Positions 13,408-25,968 of a stretch of DNA of 64,000 bases are shown here, piece by piece. The notes below the pieces were generated by a model. That model made no database searches and was not told where the DNA came from. It worked only from the letters and a program-made list of their open reading frames with translations. The position numbers were made by a program, and so were the translations under genes. Every line of letters begins with the position of its first letter. Position 1 is the stretch's first letter. Source of the DNA: Pilatotrama ljubarskyi (Eukaryota > Basidiomycota > Agaricomycetes > Polyporales > Polyporaceae); assembly GCA_022385805.1 (NCBI GenBank), contig MU277680.1, positions 256,693 to 320,692 of the forward strand. Direction: 5' to 3'.

Positions 13408-15430
13408 CTACAGAGCGTCCGTTACTGGTTCCTGATAGTCTGAGCGCATTCCTTCAGCAAGACTGCGAGGGTCGACCACCCAAATCGCGGCAGCTTCAAC
13501 GGCGGTGTCGTGTGATCCGTCCTCCCTACGTACCGGCGGCTCCTCAAACCACCCATATCCACCCTCAGCCGCCCTGATATCTCGTAGTATCGCTTTGACG
13601 CTGGATTTGTTGGCGGTCATGGTCGTCCATCCAAGCGCGGCACCCCACAGCATGCTCTTCACGGTGTGCACGGTGAGCCGCGGGTTCGCCTTCGTCATTG
13701 CAGCCCGCTCTATCTCTTCCCCTTCTTCACTCACGGCTCTCTGACCGAGTGCGCCCCCTACCGGACCCGATGTGTCAGCAAGGGGGCGCTCCTTCGCCTC
13801 TTCCTCCGAGATCGATTGGCGGCTTGAACACGTAGTCTCCTGCCCCAAGATGTCGCGGCACGTGCGCGCGAGCAACGTGAAGAACGGCGATAGAACGCTC
13901 CCCGTTTCGGATTTGGGCGGAGGGCTGAGGTCTTGAGGGGGCAAGGAACTCTCGAAGACGCGGATGGGGATAAATGGAAGGAAGGCTCGAGGGTAGCGTG
14001 AGTGTTCCCAGTACGCGTCCTCCGCAGCGGAGACAGGTGAATTGGGGGACGGAAACAGCGCCGCGGCGCGTCGCTTCTCGTTTGGGCCGCCGATCTTCGA
14101 GAGGACGATACGAAGGCACCGTTCACGCGCCTCTGGCGTCGTCCAAAACTCCACACCCTCGAGCGTCGGTGATGACGCTACAAGACGCTGATGCAGCTCA
14201 TCGAGCAGCCCTCGCGCCATTTCCTGGAGCGCTTGGTTGGAAAGCGCGCGCGAGTGCTTCCCGATACCGTTCTCCCAGAGTTGGTCCTCATCTCTTTCCT
14301 CCTCCGGTCCTTTGCACGCCTCGACTCGTTTCCGTTTCCATTCTCGATGTTGCGCGGATGGGATGTAGCGAGCGTCGGCCTCGGCAGGTGATGTTGGCAA
14401 TTGAGAATGAGTGATGTCGGAAACAAGCGCGATGAGGATCGAGAGGTCAAGGTTGACACGGATAGTGGGTTCTAGCCGGCGAGTCGGTGCAGACGATGCA
14501 TACGGAAGACGAACTGCATCTTGTTCGCCAAGCTCAACATCGATGCCCATATCGCGCAAGCGATGTATCGTCTCAGCTATCCGCGCATCGTGCTCCTTCG
14601 GATCGGAAGGCGATGGGTCTAAACGAGTCAAGTGTAAGGTGATTGATGGAGTACCTGCAGTGCCCGGAAGAGGATTGCGACGGGCCGCATCAAGTAAGGA
14701 TCGACCCATGCGTAGTATGGAGTTGTCAAACTCCTTGGGTGCCAGGGAAGGCCGGGGGTCTCCGTCGAGAGGCTCGTCGTCCGAGTCAGTGAGGTAAGAA
14801 TCCATTTCGCGGAATTCCGCTAGAAGACGCGAATTCTTCGTCCTGGCGAAGTGCTGCATATGTCAGATGTCCCTGGCTAGAGCCACGAGCCCAATGACGT
14901 ACGTGTTGACTCGAATCCACCGCTTGCCACCATCAGCGACAACGTCGACCTTCACCCCGGGCGGCTTGCGGGAGCCACGCCGAGGAATACTTGTAGGCTG
15001 GGGTGTTTCCGAGAAGGTACGCCAGATGGTGACGATGGGCGGCGGGGCATACAGCACCTCGTTCCATACAGAGACGAGATAGGGTGCATTGGTAGAGAGA
15101 GAGGGCTTCGAAGCGTTCCTCGGATCGTTCAGAAACTACTGAAGCACGATTCAGCCACTGAGGATCATGACCGCACGGGCAGTTCGACTTTCTCACCTTC
15201 TCCAGTACATCCAGATCTCGCTTTACGGCGTCTCGAAGAGCACGGAGGCCATGCACTGTATCCTGGTGGGAGTGGAATTCCTCTTTCGACTCCCCTCCAA
15301 GGTCTATCGAGGAATCAAGTATGGGAGGCTTTGCGGCCAATCTGGCAGTCCCGAAGTCCGCCATTGCTTTTAAAATCTCCCGGAGCTGGTCCCGTAGAGT
15401 GTGCAGCTCGGAGTGTGCGATTTCTGCCAT
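13408..15430 (-). CDS. DUF1308 family protein (C7orf25/UPF0415-like)
   Basis: Three exons, 15430-15197, 15135-14903 and 14842-13408, give 633 residues. The borders were set by reading phase: acceptor cagtag before TTTCTGAAC joins ...DVLEK to FLNDP, and acceptor gccag at 14843 joins RVNT to TKNSRLLAEF. Recognisable segments are APYLVSVWNEVLYAPPP, VKVDVVADGGKRWIRVNT and, in the last part, TANKSSVKAIL and EPVTDAL, which match the DUF1308 pattern known from human C7orf25. The first 75 residues are a charged helical region. The function of the family is not established. The large C-terminal exon also holds an acidic, low-complexity insertion. No transmembrane segment is apparent. Confidence 0.75.
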
Positions 15431-15991
15431 GTCCTACAATATCAACCAGTTCTTGAGGTTTCATGTGGTGGGAAAAGGGTAGTCGGTGGGTTTGCGGGAT
15501 TTTGGCAACCACCAAGAGCACTCCTGGCGCTTATAGAAGGTTTCTGCCAATGTTTGCGTCTATTATCTTTGGTTGTAGTGGGGCGCCTATCTAGGGACGT
15601 CGACACGGGCGATCTGAGGGACTGGTCGCGTCAACTTCAAGTCAATAATCATTAACAGTACTGTAAGTACTTTCTAACAGTAGATCGGGCAGCGAGGATG
15701 GATCAGCCAAGAAGCTAAGGCTCAATCTGTGTCGCATCGCTTGTTGTTCACCCAAGGGCTCATTGTCCCGGTAGGCCAGTACTTGTGCCATCGTTTAGAG
15801 GTGGTTCCGCGGACTCCTGAATGTACAAGGTATGGCTTGAGAACGGCCCAGCGACGTATGTCACCTTCGCTCTAGGTCTTGGAAAAGATACTGATACTAT
15901 AGCAAATCGTGATCATGCAGATGACGAGACAGTGTACAACAATTCAGACTTCTAAATCAATTCCTGTCGCCCGACTAACTGAAGCACGCGT
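15431..15991. other. Intergenic region
   Basis: Holds the promoter of the DUF1308 gene (reading left) and the 3' region of the SerRS gene. No gene or repeat was recognised. Confidence 0.4.
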
Positions 15992-17721
15992 CTATGCCTG
16001 TTTGCGCTGGTAGTTTTTCGGGAGCTCCTTCACCCAAGGCAGGAAGTCACGACCCTGCATGTATGGCCGAAGCACTTCGGGGATAACCAGGCCCTAAACA
16101 TATCTCTTGAGTGACAAGCAAACGGTGGCGTCAACACGTTGCTTACATCGGGTGTTTGGTAGTTCTCAACGAGACAGCAAAGCGCGCGCTCAGTTGCACA
16201 GAGAGTGCCGTTGAGCATGTGTACGTAGACCTTGCGCGTCTGATCCTTAGTCTTCAGCCCGCACCGAACCTCGAGCCTCCGCGCCTCTGAGATGTGTGTC
16301 AGCCCGAATTTCTACCCGAGGTTGTACTACTCATGACGTACGGTAGTCTGTGCAGTTCGAGCACGACACGAGCTCCTTGTATGCGCCCTGGAACGGGAAC
16401 CACGCCTCGAGGTCGTACTTCTGCGCCGCAGCGAGGTTGAGCGCGCCGGAGACGATCGCAACCACTCGATAAGGAATCTTCAGGCTTTGGTAGAACGCCT
16501 CCGAGTTCGCGACCATCGTGTCCAGCATCTCCCAGCTCTTCTCGGGCTCGGTGATGCAGAACTGCTCAACTTTCTCGAACTGGTGCACGCGGAAGATGCC
16601 CCACATGTCCCGTCCGGCCGAGCCGGCCTCCTTACGGAAGCACGTCGAGTAGCCCGCGTATTGGACCGGCAGCTGCGTTTCCGGAGAGTCGAACCACTCG
16701 TCCGAGTGATATGCCGAAATGGGCTGCTCCGACGTCGCGATGAGGTACTTCTCATCCTCAGCGGCGATGACCTGTCCGCCGTTGGTCAGAAGTCGGGCGA
16801 TGTCGAGTACACCAGACATTATTACCTTGTAGAGTTCCTCATCGAACTGGTCTAGCTGCGCAGTCTTGGCCATGACGTCCTTGTTCATCATGAAAGGGGG
16901 CTGGATCTTCTTGTAGCCCTTCTTGCGCAGGAAATCGAGGCCGTACGAGATCAATGCTTGGTTGAGATCGATTCCGTCGTTTGTCAGGAAGTACCCTCGG
17001 TGACCGGCGATCTTGGCGCCTGCACGCGACAGAATGAGCCCATGACCCAGCTGAATGACGGGAGCCGTGTGCTCACCTCGCTCCATGTCAATGGCGTCCA
17101 GTCGCATGAGAACTTCATGATGAGGCATGATGTCGGTCTTCTTCTCCACGTCCTTGCCCTCAGGATGCCATGTCCGGATGGTGGCATTGTCGTCCTGCAC
17201 TTCTCATGAGAGCTTATCCCTCCTGATTCTGGCAAAGAAGCACACCTCCGTCAAGCTGACGGGCACATTTTTGCCGACGATGTTGCCGACAGTCGAGGCC
17301 TTCTGGCGCATCTTTGCCTCCATCTCCTTCGCCTCTGCCCGTTTTGCAGCCACTTGCGCATCAATGTCCTTCTTCTTGGCAACCAGCTCGTCTGCATTCT
17401 CTTTCGCCTACTCGACGGATGAGCATAAAATTGTCTACAGGACGTTGGGCACGACACACCTTCTTCTTTGCTGCTATCTCCTTTTGTACGCTATTCACTT
17501 GCTTGGCTAGGTTGTTGGCCTCGAAGTCCACTACGGTGGCGACGTTACACTAGTGCGATGAATCGAAGACCCGACGACGACGTACGTTTTACCCACTCGG
17601 CATACATCTGAATGACCTCATCTACGAGCTCGACGGAGAGTCCGCGCTTCCTCTGCGATTCCCGGATCTCCTCAGCATTTCCCCCCTTGTTGTCGATGAA
17701 GTGCAGCACGTCGAGAGTCAT
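15992..17721 (-). CDS. SES1: Seryl-tRNA synthetase, cytosolic type
   Basis: Six exons, 17721-17586, 17530-17460, 17407-17246, 17194-16342, 16286-16147 and 16093-15992, give 487 residues, the usual eukaryotic SerRS size. The N-terminus [15 protein letters not shown] is typical. Residues 40-115 form the antiparallel coiled-coil arm that reads the long variable arm of tRNA-Ser ([20 protein letters not shown] region). The class II core follows: motif 2 with [11 protein letters not shown] and [14 protein letters not shown], the serine-specificity part [12 protein letters not shown], and motif 3 [16 protein letters not shown]. The enzyme charges tRNA-Ser and, for selenocysteine users, tRNA-Sec; fungi lack the latter. 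All splice joins keep phase. Confidence 0.92.
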
Positions 17722-18679
17722 GGTGGTGTGTGGTGGATCCTGAGGGCTCTCCTAGTGTGCGTTTGTCCCAGGTGCGTAGGATCTAGTCAAGTTCAAGCCT
17801 CAGAGACGTAGGAGGCTATACCGTTGACTCGACTGATGTACCGAGCTGTCAGTACTGTACTAATTTCCATACACCCGCGATCGATTCAAAGGAATCCCGA
17901 GGTCATCGATTCGGATAAACCAGAGCTGTGCTTCGACTCTTATCGGCGGTTTGAATCTCAGATAAGCGGAGTGCCGAGGTCGTCCACGAAGTTCGTTCTC
18001 CGAAAGGACCCGTCTGATGACTCTGATCCCCGCTCTCATGCTGCAGCCCACTGCAATCCCTCCCTCGACCAACCTCTCTGTCGGCCTCTCTATCCTCGTG
18101 CACTCAACTTCGCGCTTGCAAACTCTCATAGCTGGACAGCGGATGCTCGTGTGCTCCCAGGCACACGTTTGCGGAAGGCCATGCAGCACAGCCCGCAAAA
18201 GCCTCCGACCCGCGCAAGCTTCCTCCCACTAGCGCGGCGTCGAGTCAAACAATAGGCGAGCTCTGAGTTCTGCTGCGATACCCACACGCAACTGCTGTCT
18301 TCAAGACCGTCGTCACCGCGGCTTCTATATGACTAGGGATTGTCGTCGAAGGATCTGGCTAGGATGATAGCAGGGCGTCTTTGGGTGGTTGTAGCGCATT
18401 TTTGCGGCGAGGGAGGTGCGGTGTGGTCAAGGAGTCTTCACGAGCAAGTAGTATTCGGAGAATTTGTCTTGCATCCACTGTGTGCGTATCCCATGAGCGA
18501 AATCGCGAGAGAGGAAGAATGGTTGCCTTGAAGTTTGAGACAAAGCTGAGCTGGCCGAAGGTGTCGCCACAAGGGCGCGAAGCTGCAAGGGCGATGCCGC
18601 TTGACCCACGACCACCATCTTGACCACGCCCTCTTGACCCTCTTCCTCCCTCCCATCCTCTATTCCGCCGTGCTCGTCG
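17722..18679. other. Divergent promoter region between SES1 and SET1
   Basis: Nearly 1 kb between two divergently transcribed housekeeping genes. An open frame of about 140 codons at 17824-18255 has no recognisable domain and irregular composition, so I do not annotate it. Confidence 0.4.
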
Positions 18680-21600
18680 ATGTCGGGCAAGGCACCGCCG
18701 CGAGCACCGCGGGCGTTGCTGAATTCTCTCCCTGCATCAGCAGGTGCTGCAAATGCTGCCTTAGCCACGCCAAACGCGTCGTCCACCTCGCGAATAGGAG
18801 CGACTCCGCCTACTGGTCCGCGCAGTCTCCTCAACGCGCAAGCTGCTGTCAGAGGTCGCGGCGGAAAACCGTATGTAAATGGACACGCTGGCATCCCGAC
18901 AGGCCCAGCCGCATCCACGCCCACGGGGCCCTCGGCGCTGAAGGGCAAGCAGGTCGAAGTTGGATGGTCACAGCCGGGTAGTTCGAGCGGCGTAGGTGGC
19001 CTCTTCTTGAGCGACACGTAGAACCGTAAGCTCAAGGACGTTCCGCTCTTGTTCTACAGGCACAAGTAAACGGCGCAGGCCCTAGCAAGGCTGCGATTCC
19101 ACAGGAGCCAACCGCACTCAACGCAAGACATCCAGCCATCTCCTTCAAGCTCAGACCGACTGCATCTTCATCTTCACTACGGAACGGTGATGGGCCGCAT
19201 CCTCCTACATCCCCGAGACTGCGTGTGTTTTCACCCCCACGACCGTCTGCAGCACCTCCCCCTCCCCCTCCTCCGTCAGAACCGCCCCCGCCACCACCCC
19301 CACCTTCGTATGAGCCCCCTCCGCCGCCGCCCCCTTCAACAGAACCACCTCCCCCTCCCCCTCCTGCAGCAGAACCTCCATCACCCCCTCCGCCTCCATC
19401 TGAGCCTCCGCCGCCGCCTCCACCGCCTTCATCGTCCGCACCGCCATTGCCTCCCTCACCACCTTCACCACCCTCTCTAGTACCACCCCCTCTACCCCCA
19501 GGAGACGTACCTCCGCCTCCATTATTCCCTCCACCTCCGTCAGAAGCGCCACCTCCCGTTCCATCAACGTCTGCCGTACGTCTACCACCAACTGGGCCCC
19601 GGCGAGATGTGTATACTGCGCCTCACCCAGGACGGTTCGGTGATGCTCGGCGATTATCGTCACATGTGCCTTCCGGTCCGCGGGTAAACGGACATCCCCC
19701 AAGCCCCCGTCCCCCATCACCTACAGAACCTCCGCCCCCGCCACCTCCTAGACCTCCTTCTCCTCCAAAGCTCTACTCTCTTCCTCCCCCACCACCTTGG
19801 CCGCCATCACGCTCCGAGTTTCCGGCTGGTAAAGACTGGAAAGTTCTTTTCGACTATGCGATCGACAAGGACCGGGATGGTCAGTATCGCGCGCTCGCGG
19901 ACAAGTTGCGGGAGAAGGGTATGGATCAGGGAGACGAGGCACGGGTAAAAGGTAAAGGGAAGGGGAAGGAGATCGTGGTACGATATGCAGGCGAGGTCAT
20001 CGAGGGAGAACACGAGGCCGTCATCCGAGACCCACGAAAGGAGACGAAGGTGAAGAGATTGCCGCCCTTGCGGCCGCACAGGACAGAGCTGCTGCAGTGC
20101 AAGTACGAGGTGCGTCGAGTCTCGCATGTTTGCGCACTTCTCAGGATTGACGTGCTGCAGTACGATGCGAATTCCGCCGGACCTCCGCCGCCAACGAGCG
20201 TGCTAATTCTGGGCATCTCACCGCTCATGCCTAATCAGCATATACGAAGGCATTTCAGCGTGCACGGGACGATCACGTCCTTCGAGCCACAGATAGATAA
20301 GTCTAGCGGAGGCGCGCTAGGCATCGTGTTCATCAAGTACACGTCGCACGAAGAAGCCCAAAAGTGCGTGCGGAGCGAGCACGGCAAGAAGCTGTCAATA
20401 GCGGTCCCAGGGGTCGGCGAGGGCGAGGAGTTGCGAGTCGTGTTTGATGGCGAGGCGAAACTATTGAAGGCGGTCCTAGCCGAACTGGACAAGCGCAGGA
20501 GGCGCGAGCGGGAGGAAAAGCGGCGGCGGGAGAAGGAGGAGAAGGAGAAGGCCGGGCATGCCTCTTCCCACCTCAAAGCGACCCCAACCTCAAGCGCCAG
20601 CCAGACGCCCATTCACTCGAATAATCCATGGCGGTCAGGGTTGCAAGCAGTCCCCCGTCCTCAACACCTCAGTGCTCGCCCTCCGCCGCTGCCAAATGCA
20701 CATCTTCCCATGCGCCCGCAGGGTACTACTCCACTGGCTATCTCCCCCGCTCCCGACAAAGGCAGCCCGTTGCCTAACGCAACCCCTACTGGACCGCGAG
20801 GTGGTCCTCCTCCACCTGCTCCCCGAGTACGGCGCCCTCCGCCTGCTCTGTATCGAGTGCGGAACATGCAGTCGATCAAGGCTGTCCCCCCAGCGAACAT
20901 CCGCCCGCCGATCCATCTCTTTCCGAATGGAATCGAAGCAGGGCCTGTGCTGCCGCCAAGTATGCGCTTCGGTCTGGACGGTGAAGCTCCATTGCCGATT
21001 CTGCCTTCTCGCTCGCCATCACCAGTGTCTAGGAGGCCAGGGCAGTGGGGTAGGAACGTGAAGAAGGTGGACTACGACGTCGTCAAGGCAGAGCTTGCGA
21101 AAAACGGTCTTGAGCACATCGCAATCGACGGCCATGTGGCGAGCGTGAGGGAGGAGGATGTGAGGAAGTTTGTTGAGGGCTTCGAGGTCGACCAGGTGAG
21201 TGGCCGTCAACAGTGCCGCGCGCGCGTCTTGGCCACGCGTCACGGACCATCTGTTCTGCCTGCTAATGCTCTCCTTGCCGTGCGCTAGATCATGCGCGAC
21301 CGGCATAGCTGGTATGTCACGTTCAAGACCAGCGATTCTGCGCGCCGTGCCTCCCTAGTTCTCAACACGAGCGGGCGGAAGCTCGCGCACTACTCCGTCA
21401 CCGTGACTGTCCGCGCTGCTCCCAAACATGTCCCTACTGCGCACAAGACGCAGTGGACTGATGCCGAGCTCGTCGAGCAAGCCGAGAAGAGCATTCTACG
21501 CGACCTTCGCGCCTTGCTTGAGAAGGACGTGGTTGAGCGTGTGGTAGCCTCTCAGGTCCGACGGGTCGTCTTGGACGAGCGGACCAAGAAGGGGACACGC

Positions 21601-23221
21601 GTCCCGGAAGCCGCTGCTGTCGATGGTCATGTACCTGAGACTCATGATGCGCTCGATGGCAAGTACCTCGACAAGACAGGGCTCCGCGGGTTGTCCTTTC
21701 GCAAGCAGAAGAAGCGCGCGCGCGAAGAGGTCTCAGTCACCTCCACCGTCGAGCCTCCGCCCCCGTCGGAGAAGGTGGACGAGGAGGGAGAGGAGGAGAT
21801 TGACGTAGAGAGGCCGAAGAAGAAGCCGAAGAAGGCCGCCCTCAAGAAGGTTGTGGTCGAGGAGAAGGTTGTCGAGTCGGAGGACGAGGAGCCCCCCACG
21901 CTCGTCCCAACCGTGACCCAGCCGCGCAAGCGTGCATTGTCCGAGGTTAGCGAGCTCGAGGTCCCTGTCAAGAAGAAGACGAAGACGCAAGCCACGGAAG
22001 ACGATGCCACTGTTGTACGCACGAAGAAGTCAAAGAAGGGTACCAAGGATGTCACAATCGCCACACAGGACACAACAGCCTTTGTGGACGAGGTCGTCCA
22101 TGAAGTCCTCCCCGAGACCCTGCCTTACGAGCCACCTTCGGTTACACAACTGCGCGTCACTCCCAGCCTTGAATCTCGACCCTCGACCCCCGTTTCTCCT
22201 ACACTGGCGCCTGCTCCTGAGCCGATCATGGTTCCTGCGATCGACCCAATTGCCGAGGGCATCTGCGAAGACGAAGAGGACATCTACTTCGCCAAGCTCG
22301 CTCTGGAGCGTAGTCTTTTCGGCAAGTCAGCAGAGCCCGAACCCGACGACGACGCGGAAGGCGAAGCCCCGACGCCGTTCCGCAAGCATGTCACAGGCTC
22401 CGCGCGCACGGAGGGTTACTACAAGATCTCGCACGCCGAGAAGTCCGCATACGTCGCTCAGTACGTCTCGCGGGGTGTACTCAATACCGCGGCGACGGAG
22501 ACGGAGCAGGCCGCTCCGAAGCCTGCGGTCACGTCTTCACGTTCCAATCGTGCAAACGCCCGTCGGCGTGCTCAAGGCTTGGAGGAGATCAACCAGGTCC
22601 AGCGTGCGATGGCATTATCGAAGGGCGAGGCTGCCGCGCCAGACTCGGTGAAGTACAACCAGCTTCAGACACGCAAGAAGCACCTCCGGTTCGCTCGCTC
22701 GCCTATCCACGACTGGGGACTGTACGCGATGGAGAAGATCAGCCGCGGAGAGATGGTCATCGAGTACGTCGGCGAGGTCATCCGCGCGCAGGTCGCAGAC
22801 AAGCGCGAGAAGGCATATGAGCGGCAGGGCATTGGGAGCAGCTACCTCTTCCGTATCGATGAGGACCTGGTGGTGGACGCGACCAAGAAGGGGAATCTTG
22901 GGTACGTCTCCTTTACAGGATGCACTTCCATGCGCTTGTAGCGTTGTTGACTATGTCTTGCAGTCGCCTCATCAACCACTCTTGCGATCCCAATTGCACC
23001 GCGAAGATCATCACGATCAGTGGGGAGAAGAAGATCGTCATCTACGCAAAGCAGGACATCGAGCTTGGCAGTGAGATCACCTATGGTGCGTACATCTACG
23101 GTTTCCGCCTCTGCAACTGCTGGCTCACCTTGAGTGTCGTGCAGATTATCATTTCCCTATTGAACAGGACAAGATACCTTGCCTCTGTGGATCCGCCAAG
23201 TGTCGTGGGACCCTCAACTAG
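18680..23221 (+). CDS. SET1: Histone H3 lysine-4 methyltransferase SET1 (COMPASS catalytic subunit)
   Basis: Six exons, 18680-18991, 19060-20109, 20161-21195, 21289-22901, 22964-23085, 23145-23221, give 1402 residues. From the N-terminus: a low-complexity region; a polyproline tract at about 169-350; an RRM-like domain at about 464-540 ([15 protein letters not shown], then [14 protein letters not shown]), joined through a 51-nt intron; a second RNA-binding-like part; an acidic KK-rich linker; the N-SET motif [12 protein letters not shown]; the SET domain from about 1261 ([41 protein letters not shown] for AdoMet and Lys binding); and post-[16 protein letters not shown] with the zinc cysteines. 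It methylates H3K4 in active chromatin with the COMPASS subunits. The end is fixed by the post-SET motif followed by TAG. Confidence 0.93.
19250..19805 (+). repeat. Polyproline coding tract within SET1
   Basis: About 180 codons made almost only of Pro with Ser, Glu and Ala, in units such as [15 protein letters not shown]. At DNA level it is a run of CCN triplets with imperfect 18-30 nt periodicity. Such tracts bind WW, SH3 or profilin-type domains in other proteins and are prone to slippage. Confidence 0.85.
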
Positions 23222-23673
23222 ACTGCGCGCGTTATGTTTATACGTCGGTATTCCTCGCATACCCTGCTGTGTCACACATTGTTTGCCTCGCCTCTCGTCG
23301 CCTACTCTTGTCTCGCCTCCTTCTTCTTTCTTTCCGTCGCTGTCATCATCTGCATTCTCCGACCCCGCACCTGCACATTTGTATCTTATAATGTAACGCA
23401 CGCATGTCCTACTATCCCGCCGTACGGTCGAGTAATTCACTCTTGCACGCGGATGCCGCCTGCGCATTGTATGTCAGTTGTGCCAGTACCGCCGTGTTCG
23501 CCTCAGACAGCTGCAAGTACTTCGTCGGGAGCCTGAAGTCATGGCCGGCTCTGGCTGGATTGAGCCAGAGCGCTTGCCTCCGGACGGATCATGCCAACGC
23601 CTACACTGTCCACCTCTGTCGGGGCGCGGGTTCGGTCACTCGTGCAGGACCACCCTCTGAACCAGAGACCACC
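23222..23673. other. Intergenic region
   Basis: Contains the T/C-rich 3' region of SET1 and the promoter of the ALDH7 gene. No other feature seen. Confidence 0.4.
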
Positions 23674-25968
23674 ATGATCACTAGGCGGACCCTCACAGCT
23701 CTACGACGAGCTCCTCTGTCGCGCACGTTGTCGTCGCGAGCTACGACTGTGCTGTCTGCCTTGGACCTCCATTCGAGCAGGGAACTCCCAGGTGTATACG
23801 ACGGCGAGTGGTGCGGCTCCGGCGAAGTTCTGCAAAGCGTATGCCCGACAACGGGAGAGGTGTTGGCGAGGGTTCAGTCGGTGCGTACCACGCTGCTCGT
23901 TGTTTCCCCACTCGATTTCCCCGCACCGGGGAAATGCTTAACCATCACGGCCCCCGGGACGGAATGCTGCATAGCTGGGACGCGTCGCGGCGCGTCGCGA
24001 CGCGTTCGCGCTGACGCGAACCTCACGCATGCTGCATCCGCGCAAACAACACTCATATATATCCTAATCGACAGGCTACTCCCGCTGAACTTCAGCGGGC
24101 GCTCGAGCGGTCCAGGGAGGCATACCAGGTCTTCCGGAATGTCCCCGCACCCAAGCGCGGCGAGATACTCAGGCAGATCCGCGAGGCACTCTCTGCAAAG
24201 GTCCGTAGGACAGACCATCATTGGAGGGGTAATCGTTGAGATAGTTGCGACAGAGGGACGCCTTGGGCGCGTTGATCTCGCTCGAGATGGGCAAGATACG
24301 CACGGAGGGTGTCGGCGAGGTTCAAGAGTTCGTGGACATCGTAAGTGCAAGCGAATCAATCTCGGGATAGATGTTGAAGTACATGCAGGCGGACTATGCC
24401 GTTGGTCTATCGCGGATGATGAACGGTCGACTCGTGGCTTCGGAGAGACCGGGGCACTCGATTATTGAAGGTCAGTGCCACTTGCTGACTATATGCTGCC
24501 ACTGATACTCGTACAGTTCCCAACCCTTTGGGCGTGGTCGCCGTATTGTCTGCTTTCAACTTCCCGGTGGCCGTATACGGCTGGTATGTCTCATACATAT
24601 TCGCGTAGTGGAGGATGCTGACCCGCGGCCACTCAGGAACCTTGCGCTGTCGCTGGCTGCCGGCAATGCCACTCTTTGGAAGCCTGCCCCCAGTACTCCT
24701 CTTTGCGCCGTCGCAGTTACGAAGATCGTGGCAGGTGTGCTGGAGCGCAACGGCGTACCTGGAGCGGTCGCGGGGTTGGTGACCGGTGGCAAGGACGTCG
24801 GCGTGGGCATTGTGGAAAGCAAGCTCGTCGACATGGTATCGTTTACCGGAAGCGAAGCCGTCGGCCGCCAGGTCGGCCAGTCCGTGCAATCGCGGTTTGG
24901 CAAGGTTCTGCTCGAACTCGGTGGTAACAACGGTGAGGTGACCTCTCCGCCTGTTGACGATGCGTACTCAAATGCTGCTTACAGCTGCTGTTGTTATGCC
25001 CGACGCCGATCTCGACATGGCCGTCCCATCTGTATTCTTCGGCGCGGTGGGCACGGCCGGGCAGCGTTGCACGTCCACCCGTCGTCTCTACCTCCACAGC
25101 TCCATCGTGCAGACCTTCCTCTCCCGTCTCGAGTCGCTCTACCAGTCCGTTCGCCCCGGCGACCCGCTCGATTCCGCCACGCTGCTCGGCCCGCTGCACA
25201 CGCAGCAGGCCGTGAAGGTCTACCACGACGCGATCGACCGCCTCCAGCACAAGGGTGCCGAAATCCTCACCGGGGGCGCGTCGTACCGCGACCTGCCCGC
25301 GCCATTGAACGGCGGCAACTTCGTCATGCCCACGATCGCTATCCCGCCAGAGGTGGACGTGACTGACCCGCTCTGGAGCACCGAAACCTTTGCTCCTGTG
25401 CTTTGTGTCGGTGTCTTTGACAAGCTTGAGCAAGCGATTGAATGGAACAACGCGGTACCACAGGTACGTTACCCCCAATGTGTGGAAATCTCTAATATAT
25501 GTGTCTGATGCTAAACTTCTCGACGTATAGGGTCTCAGTAGCAGCCTGTGGACACGCGATATCCGCAACGTCGGCAAGTGGATCGGACCCGCTGGCTCTG
25601 ACGCAGGCATTGTCAACGTGCGTATCCATCATATTCTTCCACGCTCACCCTGCTTATCAATTGCTTTAGGTAAACGTTGGGACGAGCGGCGCTGAGATCG
25701 GCGCGGCCTTCGGCGGGAACAAGGCATGTCTTTCCTCCGAACGCTCTGTATTCATTCGTATGCTGACCTGCTATATTTCTGCAGAGCACCGGCTGGTAAG
25801 TAGCCCATTACGATTCAGCGCATAGTCGTGAATACTGACAATGCTCAAAGGGGTCGCGAGTCAGGCGGTGATGCCTGGAAGCAGTACGTGCGTTGGAGCG
25901 CATGTACGCTCAACTTCTCGGATGCGGCTCCCCTCGCTCAGGGCGTGCAATTCTCCAACACTGCCTGA
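23674..25968 (+). CDS. ALDH7-type aldehyde dehydrogenase (antiquitin-like), probably mitochondrial
   Basis: Eleven exons: 23674-23880, 24075-24200, 24254-24340, 24389-24470, 24517-24583, 24637-24932, 24985-25463, 25531-25617, 25670-25723, 25785-25795, 25851-25968, giving 537 residues. The N-terminus [22 protein letters not shown] is Arg/Ser-rich without acid, as in mitochondrial presequences. The catalytic Glu lies in LELGGNN and the nucleophilic Cys in GQRCTSTRR (about residue 317). The C-terminus [20 protein letters not shown] then [12 protein letters not shown] is diagnostic of ALDH7, whose animal member oxidises alpha-aminoadipic semialdehyde in lysine breakdown. Substrate in fungi is inferred only. 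Intron 1 is long (194 nt) with GC-rich hairpins, and the intron after 25723 starts with GC instead of GT. Confidence 0.88.

Noticed and set aside
17824..18255. 143-codon frame between SES1 and SET1
   Set aside because: No family resemblance, no splice-supported continuation, lies in a divergent promoter region.
19205..19720. Open frame on the minus strand opposite the SET1 polyproline tract
   Set aside because: It is the mirror of CCN repeats (giving G, E, V and M-rich sequence); the plus strand has a clear domain chain, the minus strand none.
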